This document shows positions 12,356 through 22,257 of a stretch of 64,000 nucleotides of DNA, piece after piece; positions within the stretch are counted from its first letter, which is position 1; the number at the start of each line of letters is the position of its first letter. The stretch spans positions 2,418,001-2,482,000 of the forward strand of contig CP051143.1 in NCBI GenBank assembly GCA_001592805.2, in the 5' to 3' direction. A program made the position numbers and the translations under genes. The notes beneath the pieces are model-generated. The model made no database searches, was not told where the DNA came from, and saw only the letters and a list, made by a program, of their open reading frames with translations. This stretch comes from Peltaster fructicola (lineage: Eukaryota; Ascomycota; Dothideomycetes).

Positions 12356-12544
12356 CTATATCGGAGAGTTGTATCCTCCACGACCCTCTTCAGTGGTACG
12401 CCATGTCATAGTGACAGGATATGATGGTACAGGTGCCATCGTGTTGATCGTTGTGTGGTGATATGTTGAAGATATGCTTGCTACCATGAATGGTTTGTTG
12501 TTCTTTGTGTTGTAGTGATGAGTTGATGTTACTCTTTGTATCAT
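12356..12544 (-). CDS. Tiny protein ending in GRGGYNSPI
   Basis: The first ATG after a TATATAAG box (12589-12596) opens a 62-codon frame on the minus strand rich in Thr, Ser, His and Tyr. It ends EEGRGGYNSPI. An inner start at MAPVPSYPVTMTW would give 27 residues. I do not recognise a family for the whole. The coding bases for GRGGYN match those of the neighbouring seven-codon unit at 17 of 18 positions, which argues that this stretch is under selection or recently copied. GRGG-type motifs occur in a fungal family of unknown function (DUF3602, with GRGGAGN), but the link is only by resemblance. It could also be a non-coding transcript with chance homology. Confidence 0.4.
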   Translation of the reverse strand: MIQRVTSTHHYNTKNNKPFMVASISSTYHHTTINTMAPVPSYPVTMTWRTTEEGRGGYNSPI

Positions 12545-12588
12545 GAATGGATTGAAGGAAGAATGAGTCGAGAGTGTTGCCTGAGCTG

Positions 12589-12596
12589 CTTATATA
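12589..12596 (-). promoter_or_regulatory. TATA box (TATATAAG) for the GRGGYNSPI unit
   Basis: TATATAAG on the minus strand lies about 45 bases before the ATG at 12544, with a pyrimidine-rich leader (CTCATTCTTCCTTC) between. Spacing fits a fungal core promoter. Confidence 0.4.
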
Positions 12597-12616
12597 GACA
12601 GGTAGAGGCCTGCTGC

Positions 12617-12692
12617 TTAGTTGTATCCGCCCTGAGCAAGGTGTTAGTCTCAGGCAAACGTCGACTCATAGCTGCGGACTTACACGACCCAT
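12617..12692 (-). CDS. Seven-codon intron-containing ORF, MGRGGYN
   Basis: Minus-strand exons 12692-12684 and 12631-12617 are separated by a 52-nt intron with a GTAAGT donor, an ACTAACACC branch site and a CAG acceptor. The spliced reading is Met-Gly-Arg, then Gly-Gly-Tyr-Asn and TAA. The region from the TATA-like box at 13031-13038 to this ATG, about 340 bases, has no ATG on the minus strand in any frame, and the start has A at -3 and G at +4, so ribosomes would be expected to begin here. The peptide is nearly the same as the GRGGYN end of the unit just downstream. It may be a short peptide gene or an upstream ORF in a longer transcript that includes the next unit. No function can be assigned. 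Confidence 0.4.
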
Positions 12693-13030
12693 CTTGGCTG
12701 ACGTGATCCTGGTAATGAGAGGTAGTTGAGTGCTAAGGAGATAGATATAGGAAATAAGGAAATGGCCTGGTGTGGAAATGCGCAGAAGCTTCAGGCAACA
12801 AGAGATGGACTCAAGGAAATGGTACTGAAGGAAAAGCAGGCCTACTTGTATGCTTATTGGGTGTTTCGAGGATGCGACCTGGCTGACTTCGTAATCGTGA
12901 CTGTTCTTGAAGTGTTTTAAAGCGAGAGGGCTGAAAACGAATGCGATTTGAAGATAGAAGCAATGAGAATGTAGGTGATGCTGCTGGACTGATGGAAGAA
13001 GGATCCGGTCAATGACTAGGCAGAGCTGCG

Positions 13031-13038
13031 CTATATAG
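13031..13038 (-). promoter_or_regulatory. TATA-like box (CTATATAG)
   Basis: A palindromic CTATATAG sits upstream of a long, pyrimidine-rich, ATG-free leader leading to the mini-ORF at 12692. It is a plausible core promoter by position; the palindrome gives no direction by itself. Confidence 0.3.
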
Positions 13039-14402
13039 CACGTCGAATTGGACCCCAGGCGCATCCATAGAGGAGAGTCTGTCTGCGCATTGTTTGCATG
13101 CTGCGCCAGCCATGAAAGACAGCCGTACGGTAGTAGGCATGAACGAGTATAGATCGTGAGTGCTATGCAGTCATACCTTTGCTAAGTCTGGAAAAGCACA
13201 GCAACAACCTCAAAGCCGCGCTCGAGTAGTACCTGCGTTCGCCCTATGGCCGTAGGTGACCAAGCACACTCTGACCGCATAGCGCAGCTGGAAGTAGCTG
13301 AAAAGAAACGGCGATTGGTTGCGCAAGAAGAGTTTGTGAGTAAGAGACGGTCTGCCTTCTGCGCGGATGGGTTGAAGTTCAGGAGCTGAAAATAGCCAGT
13401 TGCTTTATCCGGCAAGGCGCCAAAGGGCCGCTGCCTGGCTCAGGCTGCTGCGCCTCGACACACCCACGCTACTTCTCACGAGTAGCACTGCTCTCTGTCC
13501 ACTGAGAGTACGCACAGGGCCATGCAGACATCAGCGGCATTCTATCCGGACGAACCTATTCTTCCCGTTTCCTACACTGCTCGCTAAGCGCTTCTAGCGG
13601 CCATGCCACGCTGCAAATAATCCTCGACGGCCAATGACAAATGCACTCTGCATGGGCTGCAGGATAGAGGCCACGAATATCCCATGGATGATGGACATGG
13701 TCTCGCTTGGCTTACGAGTCCTGCAGATGCAAGAGCAGCGGTGCTACAATAGGACAACGGAGATGGGATCGTGTGACGCATGATCAATCGTGCAGCACTA
13801 CTATAAGGATACCGGAGCCGCAGCCAACACGATTAGGATCGCTGCACAATCGCAACGGTCAACGGCAACTATACAGCCTCCGTGGGCTGAGATAGTCCTG
13901 CGGGATCAGATCATTCGTCATGCCAGGAAGTGCCGGTCGCTAGTAGCCTCCCGTGACAGACGGCACGAGGGCATAGTGATCCTGTTGTCTTGACTCATCA
14001 TGCAAGCCGTACCGGTTGGCGTTCACTATTATCGATGGCGGCACCACGCATTCATGGTAGCAGGATTCGGGATCTTGGTCATGCGTCCTGAGACAACGAC
14101 TCATCATAAGGGCATTGCAGCCGGTAAGGAAGAGTATGCAGGTACAAGTATTACACAACATGCGAAGTGACATCAAGTGCGGTCACGCACACAAGATGAC
14201 CAGCTAAGGCACCCAACTGAGGCGCCAACGTGTTCGCAGCATATCAATTTGTGATCAGTTTGTTGCACAATTCAAATCACTCGCGCAAGGCTTTGTAATG
14301 AGACGTCAACGTTGCAATCGGCAAAGAACAACATCTTGTGACTCGTTTGTTACACAGATCATACCACAACTAGGCTGACTCCGATATTTCCGATACACTG
14401 CT
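13039..14402. other. 1.4-kb gene-free stretch
   Basis: Short frames occur on both strands but none has conserved sequence or sensible length. No tRNA, repeat or splice-consistent frame was recognised. It probably holds the upstream control region of the mini-ORF unit and the 3' region of the formate dehydrogenase gene. Confidence 0.4.
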
Positions 14403-15802
14403 TCATGCGCGAAGTCGCTGACCGTAGGCCTTTGTGGCATAGTCTCCATCCTTGCAGATGAGGTCCTCAGGGCGGTAGTCGTGGCGGCCGCTGAAGTATG
14501 AGTCCAAGATGTTCTTGGTACCTGCTGCGTAACGTTTCTGTGCATCGATGGAGGTACCGGACATGTGTGGGACCATGGCGTTTCCACCTCCCCAGGTGGT
14601 GTATGAGGCGGTTCGGAGTGGGTGATCCTTTGGTGCTGGCTGTGGGAACCAAACATCACCACCGTATCCTCGAAGCTGGCCACTCTTCAGTGCCTCAGCA
14701 ACGTCCTCCTTGACAACAATAGCACCACGGGCTGTGTTGACAAGCCACGAGCCTGAAAATAGGTCAGCTTGCGGTTTGGCAGAATGGACTAGATGTACTC
14801 ACCCTTCTTCATCTTGCTAATAAGCTCCTTGTTGAAGAGACCACGAGTCTTCTCGTGCAGTGGGCAGTTGATGGTGACGACGTCACATTGTGCGAGCATG
14901 TCCTCGAGGCTGTCAACACGACGGCAGCCAATCTCCTTCTCCTTCTCTGGAGAGAGTGGCTGGTAGTCGTAGTACAAGAGCTCCTTGCAGTCGAAGGCCT
15001 TCAGTCGGCGAAGGACACGTTCTCCGATACGTCCGACAGCGACAGTGCCGACGGTCTTACCCTCAAGATCGTACTCGTTCTTGGCGACTTCGGCAACGTT
15101 CCAGTCTCCTCGTGCGACCTGCTCGTGAGCTGGGACGAAGTTGCGGACAAGGACGAGCATGGTCATGATGACGTGCTCGGCGACAGACACGACGTTGGAT
15201 CCGGTGACCTCGGCGACTGTGATGCCGCCGTTGGTCTTATTTGCTGCATTGAGATCGACGTGGTCTGATCCAATACCGGCAGTGATGGCAATCTTGAGCT
15301 TCTTGCACTTCTCAAGTCGCTCTGCAGTGAGGTATCCTGGGTGGAAGCTGCAGCTGATCAGCATTGGTGTGCCACGACAAGTATTCCTTCACTCACGGCG
15401 TGGTAATGATGACTTCAGCATCAACCATCTCCTTCTCAAACTTGCTGCTTGGGCCCTCCTTGTCTGAGGTTGTCACGAGAGTGTGACCTTGCTCCTCAAT
15501 CCATTTGCGAATGCCCAGCTCGTTCTCAGTGGTTCCCAAGAGCTGTGGCTCTTGTTGGGCGTGCTCGCCACCCTGTACGTATGTCAATGGCTGTTCTGCA
15601 CTCCTCTCGCAAGGCGACCTACATCGTAGAGACACAGAAGAACCTTGCCCTGTCGAGACGAAGTTGCAGTTAGTGTTCTGACCCCTCCCAAAGTTGAAGT
15701 TTTGACGAACGCCCCGCGTGACGCAACAGGTACGCATCTCTGAGCTAGCAAAGAGCTTGCTGGGCGAGCGAGGCGTTGTACAGTGGAGCGTGTAAATACC
15801 AT
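14403..15802 (-). CDS. fdh1: NAD-dependent formate dehydrogenase
   Basis: The enzyme oxidises formate to CO2 with reduction of NAD. Four minus-strand exons, 15802-15623, 15572-15397, 15347-14803 and 14752-14403, are parted by introns of 48-50 nt and give 416 residues ending in KAYGQRLRA. Exon 1 codes a basic, Ser/Arg-rich leader ([20 protein letters not shown]) typical of mitochondrial import, then KVLLCLYD. Joins give LYD/GGEHAQQ, IITTP/FHPGYL and [13 protein letters not shown]. Family motifs: [20 protein letters not shown], the NAD-binding [14 protein letters not shown], the catalytic Arg in NTARGAIV, and the catalytic His in [15 protein letters not shown]. It is set apart by large intergenic spaces on both sides, which is the likely place for induced control. 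Confidence 0.95.
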
Positions 15803-16979
15803 TTTGTGGAAGATGTGTAGGTGTTGAACTGAGGAAAGGAAGAGAGCTCAGTCTGTCGATCTTAAAGGTAGATGATGTACCTTATTCACTGCTTCTTCCG
15901 TCACTGTTAGCGATGATCTTGCATCTAGGTCATCATATGCGGGGATCTACTGCCCGGGTGAACGTACCGGAAGTGATGTCAAGTGCTCGTCAGAGGTGGA
16001 TTGGAAGGTTATTCGAGAGGAAGAAAGTCAAGACCTTTTTGATGAACACTTCTGGCGGACCACGCAAGCTATATAGACATGGAGCTTGGTCGACCAGGCT
16101 ACGAAGTCGGCCAGCTCAACCCATCATCGGGTCACTCTGCTGTCGTCGTGTATCCATTGCGCCCCACCTCAGTGCCAGTGACACCTGTGTTTCGACAGTC
16201 GATGCTGGGCTGGATCCAGCAAATCTGTCATATATTGCCATCGAGAGCGGGGCTCTCTGCATTGGTTTTGCTGTTGCACGTACTCACAGAACTTCGTCTG
16301 ACCAATTCGACAGCCTCTAGCCGGCGGCATCATCGAGGAGATGTCTATGCTTCATAGCATTGTCGTGGAAGTATTGCGGATGTTTGCAGAGCCGCATCGC
16401 ATATTCTGGGGTTGGCCTCGATGAGGCAAAGTGTTCCTGAGTAGCTCTGCGTTCGCAGGTTGGATAGTTAGAGCTAATGGCAATAGGCGTGTCGCGCCAA
16501 CTGCCTAACTCGATGAGCATTCCTTTGCCGGTCCGGTGCAAAGGAAGCTGGTGCTGTGATGCTACGTCAGATGTCCTGCGAGAGATGTTGATCGTCCTGA
16601 TAAGAGCTTCATCTGTTGGAGGCGAGGCCCTTTAGGGAATGAAATCGTGTGGCATGGCTTGTAGCCGATCAAGCGTTACCAACGCACGTCGTTTGCTTGA
16701 GGAAGCACAAGGAGCTCCAGTCATGACCATGACCATGACAACAAGGTAGGCTGTTCATCCTGACCAGCATACAATTGATAGGAGCCACTGCTCCATTGCA
16801 CAAGAACTCCTTGACCGAGCTGGAAGAAAGACGTTCACGATGATCGTCTCGTAAATTCACGCCAAGCTCGGCAATAACTTTGGCTGCAATTAAAGATCAG
16901 CATCACCACATCGATGGCATCGACATAGCAGCAACCGAGTATAGATCATCAGAATCTCTCCCTCCACATATACACGTCA
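15803..16979. other. 1.2-kb intergenic region upstream of fdh1
   Basis: It lies between the start of fdh1 and that of the small membrane protein gene, so it serves as the divergent promoter of both. A short direct repeat, CATGAC three times, occurs near 16722-16740. No coding frame is convincing. Confidence 0.4.
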
Positions 16980-17337
16980 ATGTCTATTGACCTACGGCCG
17001 CTGTTTGCAAGCGCGAATCAGACAGCAGCACAGCAAGTCCTCGAAGAACAAGCACTGCGCGCCGAGATACTCTGGACCTTCATTATCCTGCTACACTTTG
17101 CAGCGCTAATACCGCTGAACCCGTTGGTAGTCCATCTCTTTGTTGTGCTGCTGAACTGGGCGATCGAGAAAGCAAAACCGATGCTTGAGGCGGGTAAGTC
17201 TTACCAACCTTCGCTCTTCGCCGTGTGGCTTGGATGCAGCTTAGCTGGTGCTGACTGTAACGGCGAATGTAGAGTTCTACGACTCTCTAGCAAGTAGACT
17301 GCATGTCGATTCAGCCACTGGTGTGAGGAGGTTCTGA
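16980..17337 (+). CDS. Small hypothetical membrane protein
   Basis: Two exons (16980-17193 and 17273-17337) with a 79-nt intron (GTAAGT donor, TAG acceptor, branch CTGAC) give 92 residues. The N-terminal third is soluble and Gln/Ala-rich; residues about 30-62 (ILWTFIILLHFAALIPLNPL and VVHLFVVLLNW) form one long or two short hydrophobic helices; the tail EFYDSLASRLHVDSATGVRRF is charged. I do not recognise a family. A splice to an inner acceptor near 17240 cannot be excluded. It lies 118 bases upstream of MSO1 on the same strand. Confidence 0.5.
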
Positions 17338-17454
17338 AGCACCTGCAGCGAAGAGCTGAGTGAGCGCCAGCCCAGGGGACCCCACATCTTCTCGATCTTC
17401 CAAACGACGTCAGAAGCAGAGCACTCACATTGATTATGAGCACACTGCGCGACC

Positions 17455-18171
17455 ATGGCGAGCTACACCTCGTATCTCTCGAATATCCTCACACATACAA
17501 CCTCGCGATACAACTCCCTACGTAAGATCCTCCTCAATAACGAAGACGACGGCGACACCGAAGACGATTCCCACATCTCACGAGTCCTTCGGGCCTACTA
17601 CACAGAGAAAGGCCGATCATTTCCACCATGGCTACCTCCAGATCCCAATGACCGCCGAGCAAAGACACCTCAGCAGCCTGTACAGCAGGGTACTGGCTAT
17701 TTTGGGACTGCGCTGGGCGCTCGCAACCCATATGGTAATGCACAGCAAGCACCAAATCGAGGCAACGGTAGTCTGAACGACCTGTGGGACGCGCCAGCAG
17801 CCGCTGCTCCAGCACCAGTACAACCCCAAAGCCTACGTGCTGGACGCAGAATGCCTGGTGGAGGAAGACCTGAGCCGGCTGCAAACAGTTTATCCGTACC
17901 ACAAGCACGACCGCTGCCTAGTCAAAGAGCTGGAAGCTATCAGACATTACAGCCACCTCAGCAGAGCGGTTTCTCTATGGACCCAAATCCGTCACCTGGA
18001 GGCACTGCACAAGACAGGTTGAAAGCACGTCTTTGGGGACGAGGAGGCAGTTCGACAAGCGTCTCATCGAATGCTCAAGAGTATGATCCGTACGCAAATC
18101 CTCCACCTAGCGATCCATATGGCAATGCATCAGGAGGTGGGAACGCACGTCGACAAGGTCGATTTGGTTGA
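17455..18171 (+). CDS. MSO1: Mso1-like Sec1-binding exocytosis protein
   Basis: Mso1 binds the SM protein Sec1 and helps SNARE assembly at sites of secretion. The single exon codes 238 residues. The N-terminal 65 residues (SYLSNILTHTTSRYNSLRKI, then HISRVLRAYYTEKGRSFPPW) match the Sec1-binding region of the Mso1 family as I know it; the remainder is Pro/Gln/Gly-rich and disordered, with tracts such as APAAAAPAPVQPQ and repeated DPYANPP/DPYGNA. The assignment rests on the N-terminal motif, the tail being of low complexity. Confidence 0.75.
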   Translation: MASYTSYLSNILTHTTSRYNSLRKILLNNEDDGDTEDDSHISRVLRAYYTEKGRSFPPWLPPDPNDRRAKTPQQPVQQGTGYFGTALGARNPYGNAQQAPNRGNGSLNDLWDAPAAAAPAPVQPQSLRAGRRMPGGGRPEPAANSLSVPQARPLPSQRAGSYQTLQPPQQSGFSMDPNPSPGGTAQDRLKARLWGRGGSSTSVSSNAQEYDPYANPPPSDPYGNASGGGNARRQGRFG

Positions 18172-18467
18172 TATGGACACAAAGCATGAACTGAATATGT
18201 TGCTGTTGTCAGCAGCCTTATAAGCTCGAAGTTCAATCGACAGGCACATCACGGAACACGTCCTTTACTATTCACACACTCAGAGAAAGTCAATTTACCC
18301 AACCTCAGATCAAGGGCATCAAGTAGTGGGTTATATACACCGGAGCTATCGAAAGACTCCCGAAAGTTCTGCCACCAAGAAATAGGCTAATAATACATCG
18401 CCAACGAGACAGTCTCTCAAGTCATGATACAAGATGATCCATACTCAGAGTCTCGTCGACAGCACCG

Positions 18468-20447
18468 TCACCAGGCATAACCGTCATCACCAGCCTCTTC
18501 AGCATCTTCGTTCCAGTCTTCATCGCCACTGGCCTCAGTGTCGAGAAAGTCCTGCTCAGTGAACTGGTTCTCTCGCGGTCGCTGATTGTCTATGCGAATG
18601 TCAACCACATCACAGCGACCTTGAACGAAGCTCTGATCTTCAGAAGGACCAGCGTCACCATCCGAGGAATCGACCTCGATTGGTATATTGACGGAGGTGC
18701 TGGCAACACGCTGACTGCGACGTCTTGACGAGGCAGATGAATTAGCCACAGGTTCAACCTGTGGTGGCGCAGCCATGGATGCGACGCTTTCGATAAAGGC
18801 TTTGGTCTTCTGCTGTGCTTCCTTCCACAACCTGTACTGACGCTTGGAGCCATTGTGTGGGCTGGGAGGTATGTCTCGGCGTTTGAAGACTCTTTCGAGT
18901 CTGCCAATCCACTGTTCTCGGAAGCTGGTTCGATCGCGCCAAGAAGTGTTGATATGACTATGTAATACGATGTATCGCAAGTCTGGCAACTCTGCTGCGC
19001 TGTCAACCAGTGACTGGAACAAATTCACAGCACCGGCTGCTTTCCACTTCTGCATATGCTGCAAATCGATTGCACGCATCGAGGATGGCCACTGTGGTAT
19101 CTCGTCGGCTTGTAGCAGTTCATCGTACAGAGGCTCGGCATCGTTGGTTGCTTGAAGCTCACTGAAGAAGTTAAATGTCATCTGTAGCTCCTCCAAACGA
19201 GGACATTGAGCTTTCAAGCCAGGAAGGAACGCCAGGTCTAATGCTGGGTTGTGGTGTAGAACCAGCTCCTTCAAGTGCAGTCCACCAGATATGAGATAGT
19301 GAGCTAGCACATCGCTATTAACTTCATGGCAATTGCTGAGTTCCAGTCGCTCTAGGGTGGTTGGCAGCTTCGTCAGAGCCTTCTCTCGAGCAGCACTGCA
19401 TGATATGAAGGAAATGTCCTTGATTTGGGCGAGCTTGGAGATCGAAGTCCACAGATCGTGTACGGTTGGATCCTCGCCCTCGGCAGCCTCCAACAGCTCA
19501 GTCTCTTCGCCAAAACCACACACGACGAGTTCACGCACAGTTGCGAAAGCTGGAGACTGGTGTACGTGCTCCATGAAAGTGTAGACACCGCCGTTTCTAT
19601 ACTTCAACATATCTCGAGTCCACCGCCAAGCGGTAAGACGGATGTGACTGCTTTCCAGAGAGCTGAAAATTGGAGCCTGATACTGCCATGCTTGGATCCT
19701 CAGCTCTCGATATGGTGGCTCATCTATTGGATGCACGATCTCTAGATGTTGAAGACTGGGCAATTTCGCGAGCAGATCTCCGAGATTGAATAGCGGTCTG
19801 TTATGTGCAGCATATGCGAGGCGTCGAATATCCACATCTAACCTCTTCACTTTTCTGTTGTAATTCATCAACCGTCCTTCGCGCTTCTGCAGCAGTTCGA
19901 GCAGACGATGAAGATGTAAAGGCGACCATATCGAAGGCCAGTAGTATAGTGCTTCCAGTGCTGGTTCCGCGAATGCTCGACATGTCCTTGCAGCACCCAA
20001 CAACCAAGTAACGTTGTCTCGAGTCAACGGCTGTGAGCCAAAGAAGAAGATGTCTCTCAAGACATCAGCTGGTAGTGTGGTCCATGCAGGAATGACCCCA
20101 TCACTTGGCCCAGCGAAGCTGCGGTGCTCAGCAGCATCTTTGGCTCGAGCTCTCTTCGGCCTGCCCACTACGACAATCTTGACCTTCTCTCGACGTCTCT
20201 GTGGTCTTGCAGCTTTCGCCTTGCCTTTCGCCGTGCTCTTGCTTTGTGTGTTCCGTTGAGGACGAGGTGTCACCGTACGTTGGCGTTTGCTTGGTCGTGG
20301 AGAGTCGTCAAGCTCTCGAGGAAGCTCTACATCGCTGTCGTACTCACTTGGCGTCATCAGTTCGTCCTCGGTCTCCGGATCAATATATTGTGATCGTTTG
20401 CGACTGGCCATCTGCCTGGTCGAGCGTCGCTTGCTCGCTGAAGCCAT
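18468..20447 (-). CDS. F-box/leucine-rich-repeat protein with basic N-terminus
   Basis: A 659-residue single-exon protein starting at the ATG at 20447 (MASASKRRSTRQMASRKRSQ). Residues 1-110 are very basic with nuclear-localisation-like clusters (RPSKRQR, RPQRRREK). Residues about 120-165 look like an F-box (IPAWTTLPADVLRDIFFFGS, TCRAFAEPALEALYYWPSIW), the segment that binds Skp1 in SCF ubiquitin ligases. Irregular LRRs follow (LPSLQHLEIVHP, LERLELSNCHEV, HLKELVLHHNPAL, CPRLEELQMTFN). The C-terminus is acidic (DTEASGDEDWNEDAEEAGDD). The substrate is unknown. The protein is intact. Confidence 0.75.
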   Translation of the reverse strand: MASASKRRSTRQMASRKRSQYIDPETEDELMTPSEYDSDVELPRELDDSPRPSKRQRTVTPRPQRNTQSKSTAKGKAKAARPQRRREKVKIVVVGRPKRARAKDAAEHRSFAGPSDGVIPAWTTLPADVLRDIFFFGSQPLTRDNVTWLLGAARTCRAFAEPALEALYYWPSIWSPLHLHRLLELLQKREGRLMNYNRKVKRLDVDIRRLAYAAHNRPLFNLGDLLAKLPSLQHLEIVHPIDEPPYRELRIQAWQYQAPIFSSLESSHIRLTAWRWTRDMLKYRNGGVYTFMEHVHQSPAFATVRELVVCGFGEETELLEAAEGEDPTVHDLWTSISKLAQIKDISFISCSAAREKALTKLPTTLERLELSNCHEVNSDVLAHYLISGGLHLKELVLHHNPALDLAFLPGLKAQCPRLEELQMTFNFFSELQATNDAEPLYDELLQADEIPQWPSSMRAIDLQHMQKWKAAGAVNLFQSLVDSAAELPDLRYIVLHSHINTSWRDRTSFREQWIGRLERVFKRRDIPPSPHNGSKRQYRLWKEAQQKTKAFIESVASMAAPPQVEPVANSSASSRRRSQRVASTSVNIPIEVDSSDGDAGPSEDQSFVQGRCDVVDIRIDNQRPRENQFTEQDFLDTEASGDEDWNEDAEEAGDDGYAW

Positions 20448-20947
20448 CGTGATGCATATGGCGCTTGCGTTGCGACCAGGGTGGTCGTCGTGGTGTCGTG
20501 AGCGGTAGTTCGCACAAAACTTGCCTGAAGCTTGCCTTCCTCGACTTTTCTCTGCTAGGAACACGGATAGCTGGAACTTCACATGCAGGAGGTGTGTGTC
20601 GATTGGATCGTTACCCGGACAGCAAGCAGATATCTCCAGCTTCAAATGTAGGCCAATTCGTACAGGTAAGCACAACTGGGCATAACAGTACCTGCGCCAC
20701 GCGACTGCCTGGACCCCGACATGAACACGGCCACCTCTTTCCTACATGTTCAGCTAGCAACTGACAACAAACCGCAAGCGCCGTGTGGCGATGCTCAGAC
20801 GAGCGATCACATCGAAGATACATTGCCTAGAGCACTATAGCGGTCACTGTCGCCGTTGATAACGTCGATCATGCGAGAGAGGTTGAATGATAGCGATATG
20901 CAGCCACAACCACAACCACAATTATTGCTCTTCGCTCTTCGCAAGCC
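20448..20947. other. Divergent region, F-box gene / APH-like relic
   Basis: Upstream of two divergent units. A short (CCACAA)n-like run lies near 20900-20918. No motif or gene recognised. Confidence 0.4.
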
Positions 20948-21769
20948 ATGACAGATCCTACACTGCCTACTGTTGCTTAGATCCTGGCATGTGAGGATAG
21001 ACTGAGTTGGCCAGATGCCACGAATACAGTCGTCAAGCTACGAGATGGCATTGTCGTCAAGTATGGCCGTCAAGTGTCCGCTCTTGAAGCGCAGAACCTC
21101 TCTTACCTTCGATCTACTCGCATGCCCGTACCAAGAGTATTTGGTACTTTGACCGAGCCCGAGACTCGTCGGCATTTCGTCGTGATCGAATCATCGAGGG
21201 ACAAACTCTGGAGGGCTTGATGGACGAGCTGAATGAGCAGGAGAAGCTACAGATCTGTCAAAGGATCCAAGAGGCCTTGCACGACATCCGAGCACTAGCA
21301 TCTTCTGGTTATATTGGCTCCTTGGCTCATCAGCCATGCTGTGATGGCATGTTCTACCCTGGTAAGAAGCACGACAGCTCAATATTAGGTCCTTTCTCGT
21401 GCGAGCGAGATATGAAGCTTGATTGCTCAAAACGCCGCGAGACTGGTGCCTGCGACGTATGCTGGCCTCTTGAGCGATGTGCTTGATCCTGATGCACAGA
21501 GCGCCCGGATTGTCTTTACTCATTGTGACCTGCAGCCAAAGAACATCATGATCAGAGAGCTGGATACTGATATGGATCCGAACCCATTTCACATCTCTAT
21601 CATTGACTGGGAGTTCTCTGGCTGGTATCCAGACTACTGGGAGTTTTGTAATGCCACCATCGCCGCACGCTTTCGCATTCAATGGCTGGCAATGGTACGA
21701 GACATACTTCCCACGCCCATCAAGGAATGGCCGATACTTGACTTGATTCGAAACATTCTGTTATGTTGA
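20948..21769 (+). pseudogene. Aminoglycoside phosphotransferase (APH)-like pseudogene
   Basis: This relic of a protein-kinase-like APH/choline-kinase family protein reads in three frames over 274 codons. It starts MTDPTLPTVA, meets TAG at 20978-20980, then continues KLRDGIVVKYGRQVSALEAQ and YLRSTRMPVPRVFG. A one-base loss near 21188-21193 moves to the frame of EGQTLEGLMDEL. A second shift near 21415-21420 moves to the frame of RIVFTHCDLQPKNIMI and IIDWEFSGWYPDYWEFC, which are the catalytic loop and the metal-binding DxE of the family. The pieces remain well conserved, so decay looks recent. Many such genes exist in fungal genomes and their substrates are unknown. Confidence 0.8.
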
Positions 21770-21852
21770 TGCTGCACGATTGCTATAACAAAAGTCCAAA
21801 TGCCTCACCATCCCTGGCACCACACTCTCAGCGTCCATCACGTCCTCTCTGG

Positions 21853-22257
21853 TCATCCGATGATCGATGGTTGACCCTTCCAGTACACTATCTCTTGCCG
21901 GCGAAGCTCTTCCACGACCTCGTCCACCCACTGTCCGCAACGTCATAAAGGCTTGGATGGGTCAATACGGCTACCATTGAGACGCATCTGTTTCGCTGAT
22001 GGAGGGATGGATTCGCAGACTGCTTCTAACCGTGCAATGTCTTCTGTATTGATCTGGCCAATGCGCACCTTCGAACCTGGCACATACGTTGCAGAATTGT
22101 CAGGCTTCTGGTCATGTCTGCTCTGGTAGTTCATACCGTTGAGAATAGTGCCAGTGACGTGATAAGTAGTGCCATCTCCGTTGTCTTCAGTCTCCAGGAA
22201 GGAAGTGACATGATCTCGGCTGCCATGGTGCCTCGTTGTCCATAGAGTGACTGACAT
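21853..22257 (-). pseudogene. Short fungal hypothetical protein with in-frame TGA
   Basis: From the ATG at 22257 the frame gives 104 residues (GTTYHVTGTILNGMNYQSR, ATYVPGSKVRIGQI, SIPPSAKQMRL, RIDPSKPL) and stops at TGA 21945-21943. In the same frame, after the stop, RCGQWVDEVVEELRRQEIVY follows to a second stop at 21853. I remember a family of small ascomycete proteins with the order YHVTGT, PPPKQ, PLRRCxEW and an amphipathic helix, so the part beyond the TGA looks like the true C-terminus. Either the gene is newly broken, the base is a sequence error, or the stop is read through. It sits beside the APH relic. Confidence 0.55.

Noticed and set aside
12666-13064. 132-codon open frame on the minus strand ending in MGRVSPQL
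   Set aside because: Its length comes from a pyrimidine-rich leader without internal ATG; the first AUG is at 12692, so the segment reads better as 5' UTR.
14855-15268. 137-codon frame antisense to formate dehydrogenase
   Set aside because: Shadow of a conserved dehydrogenase exon.
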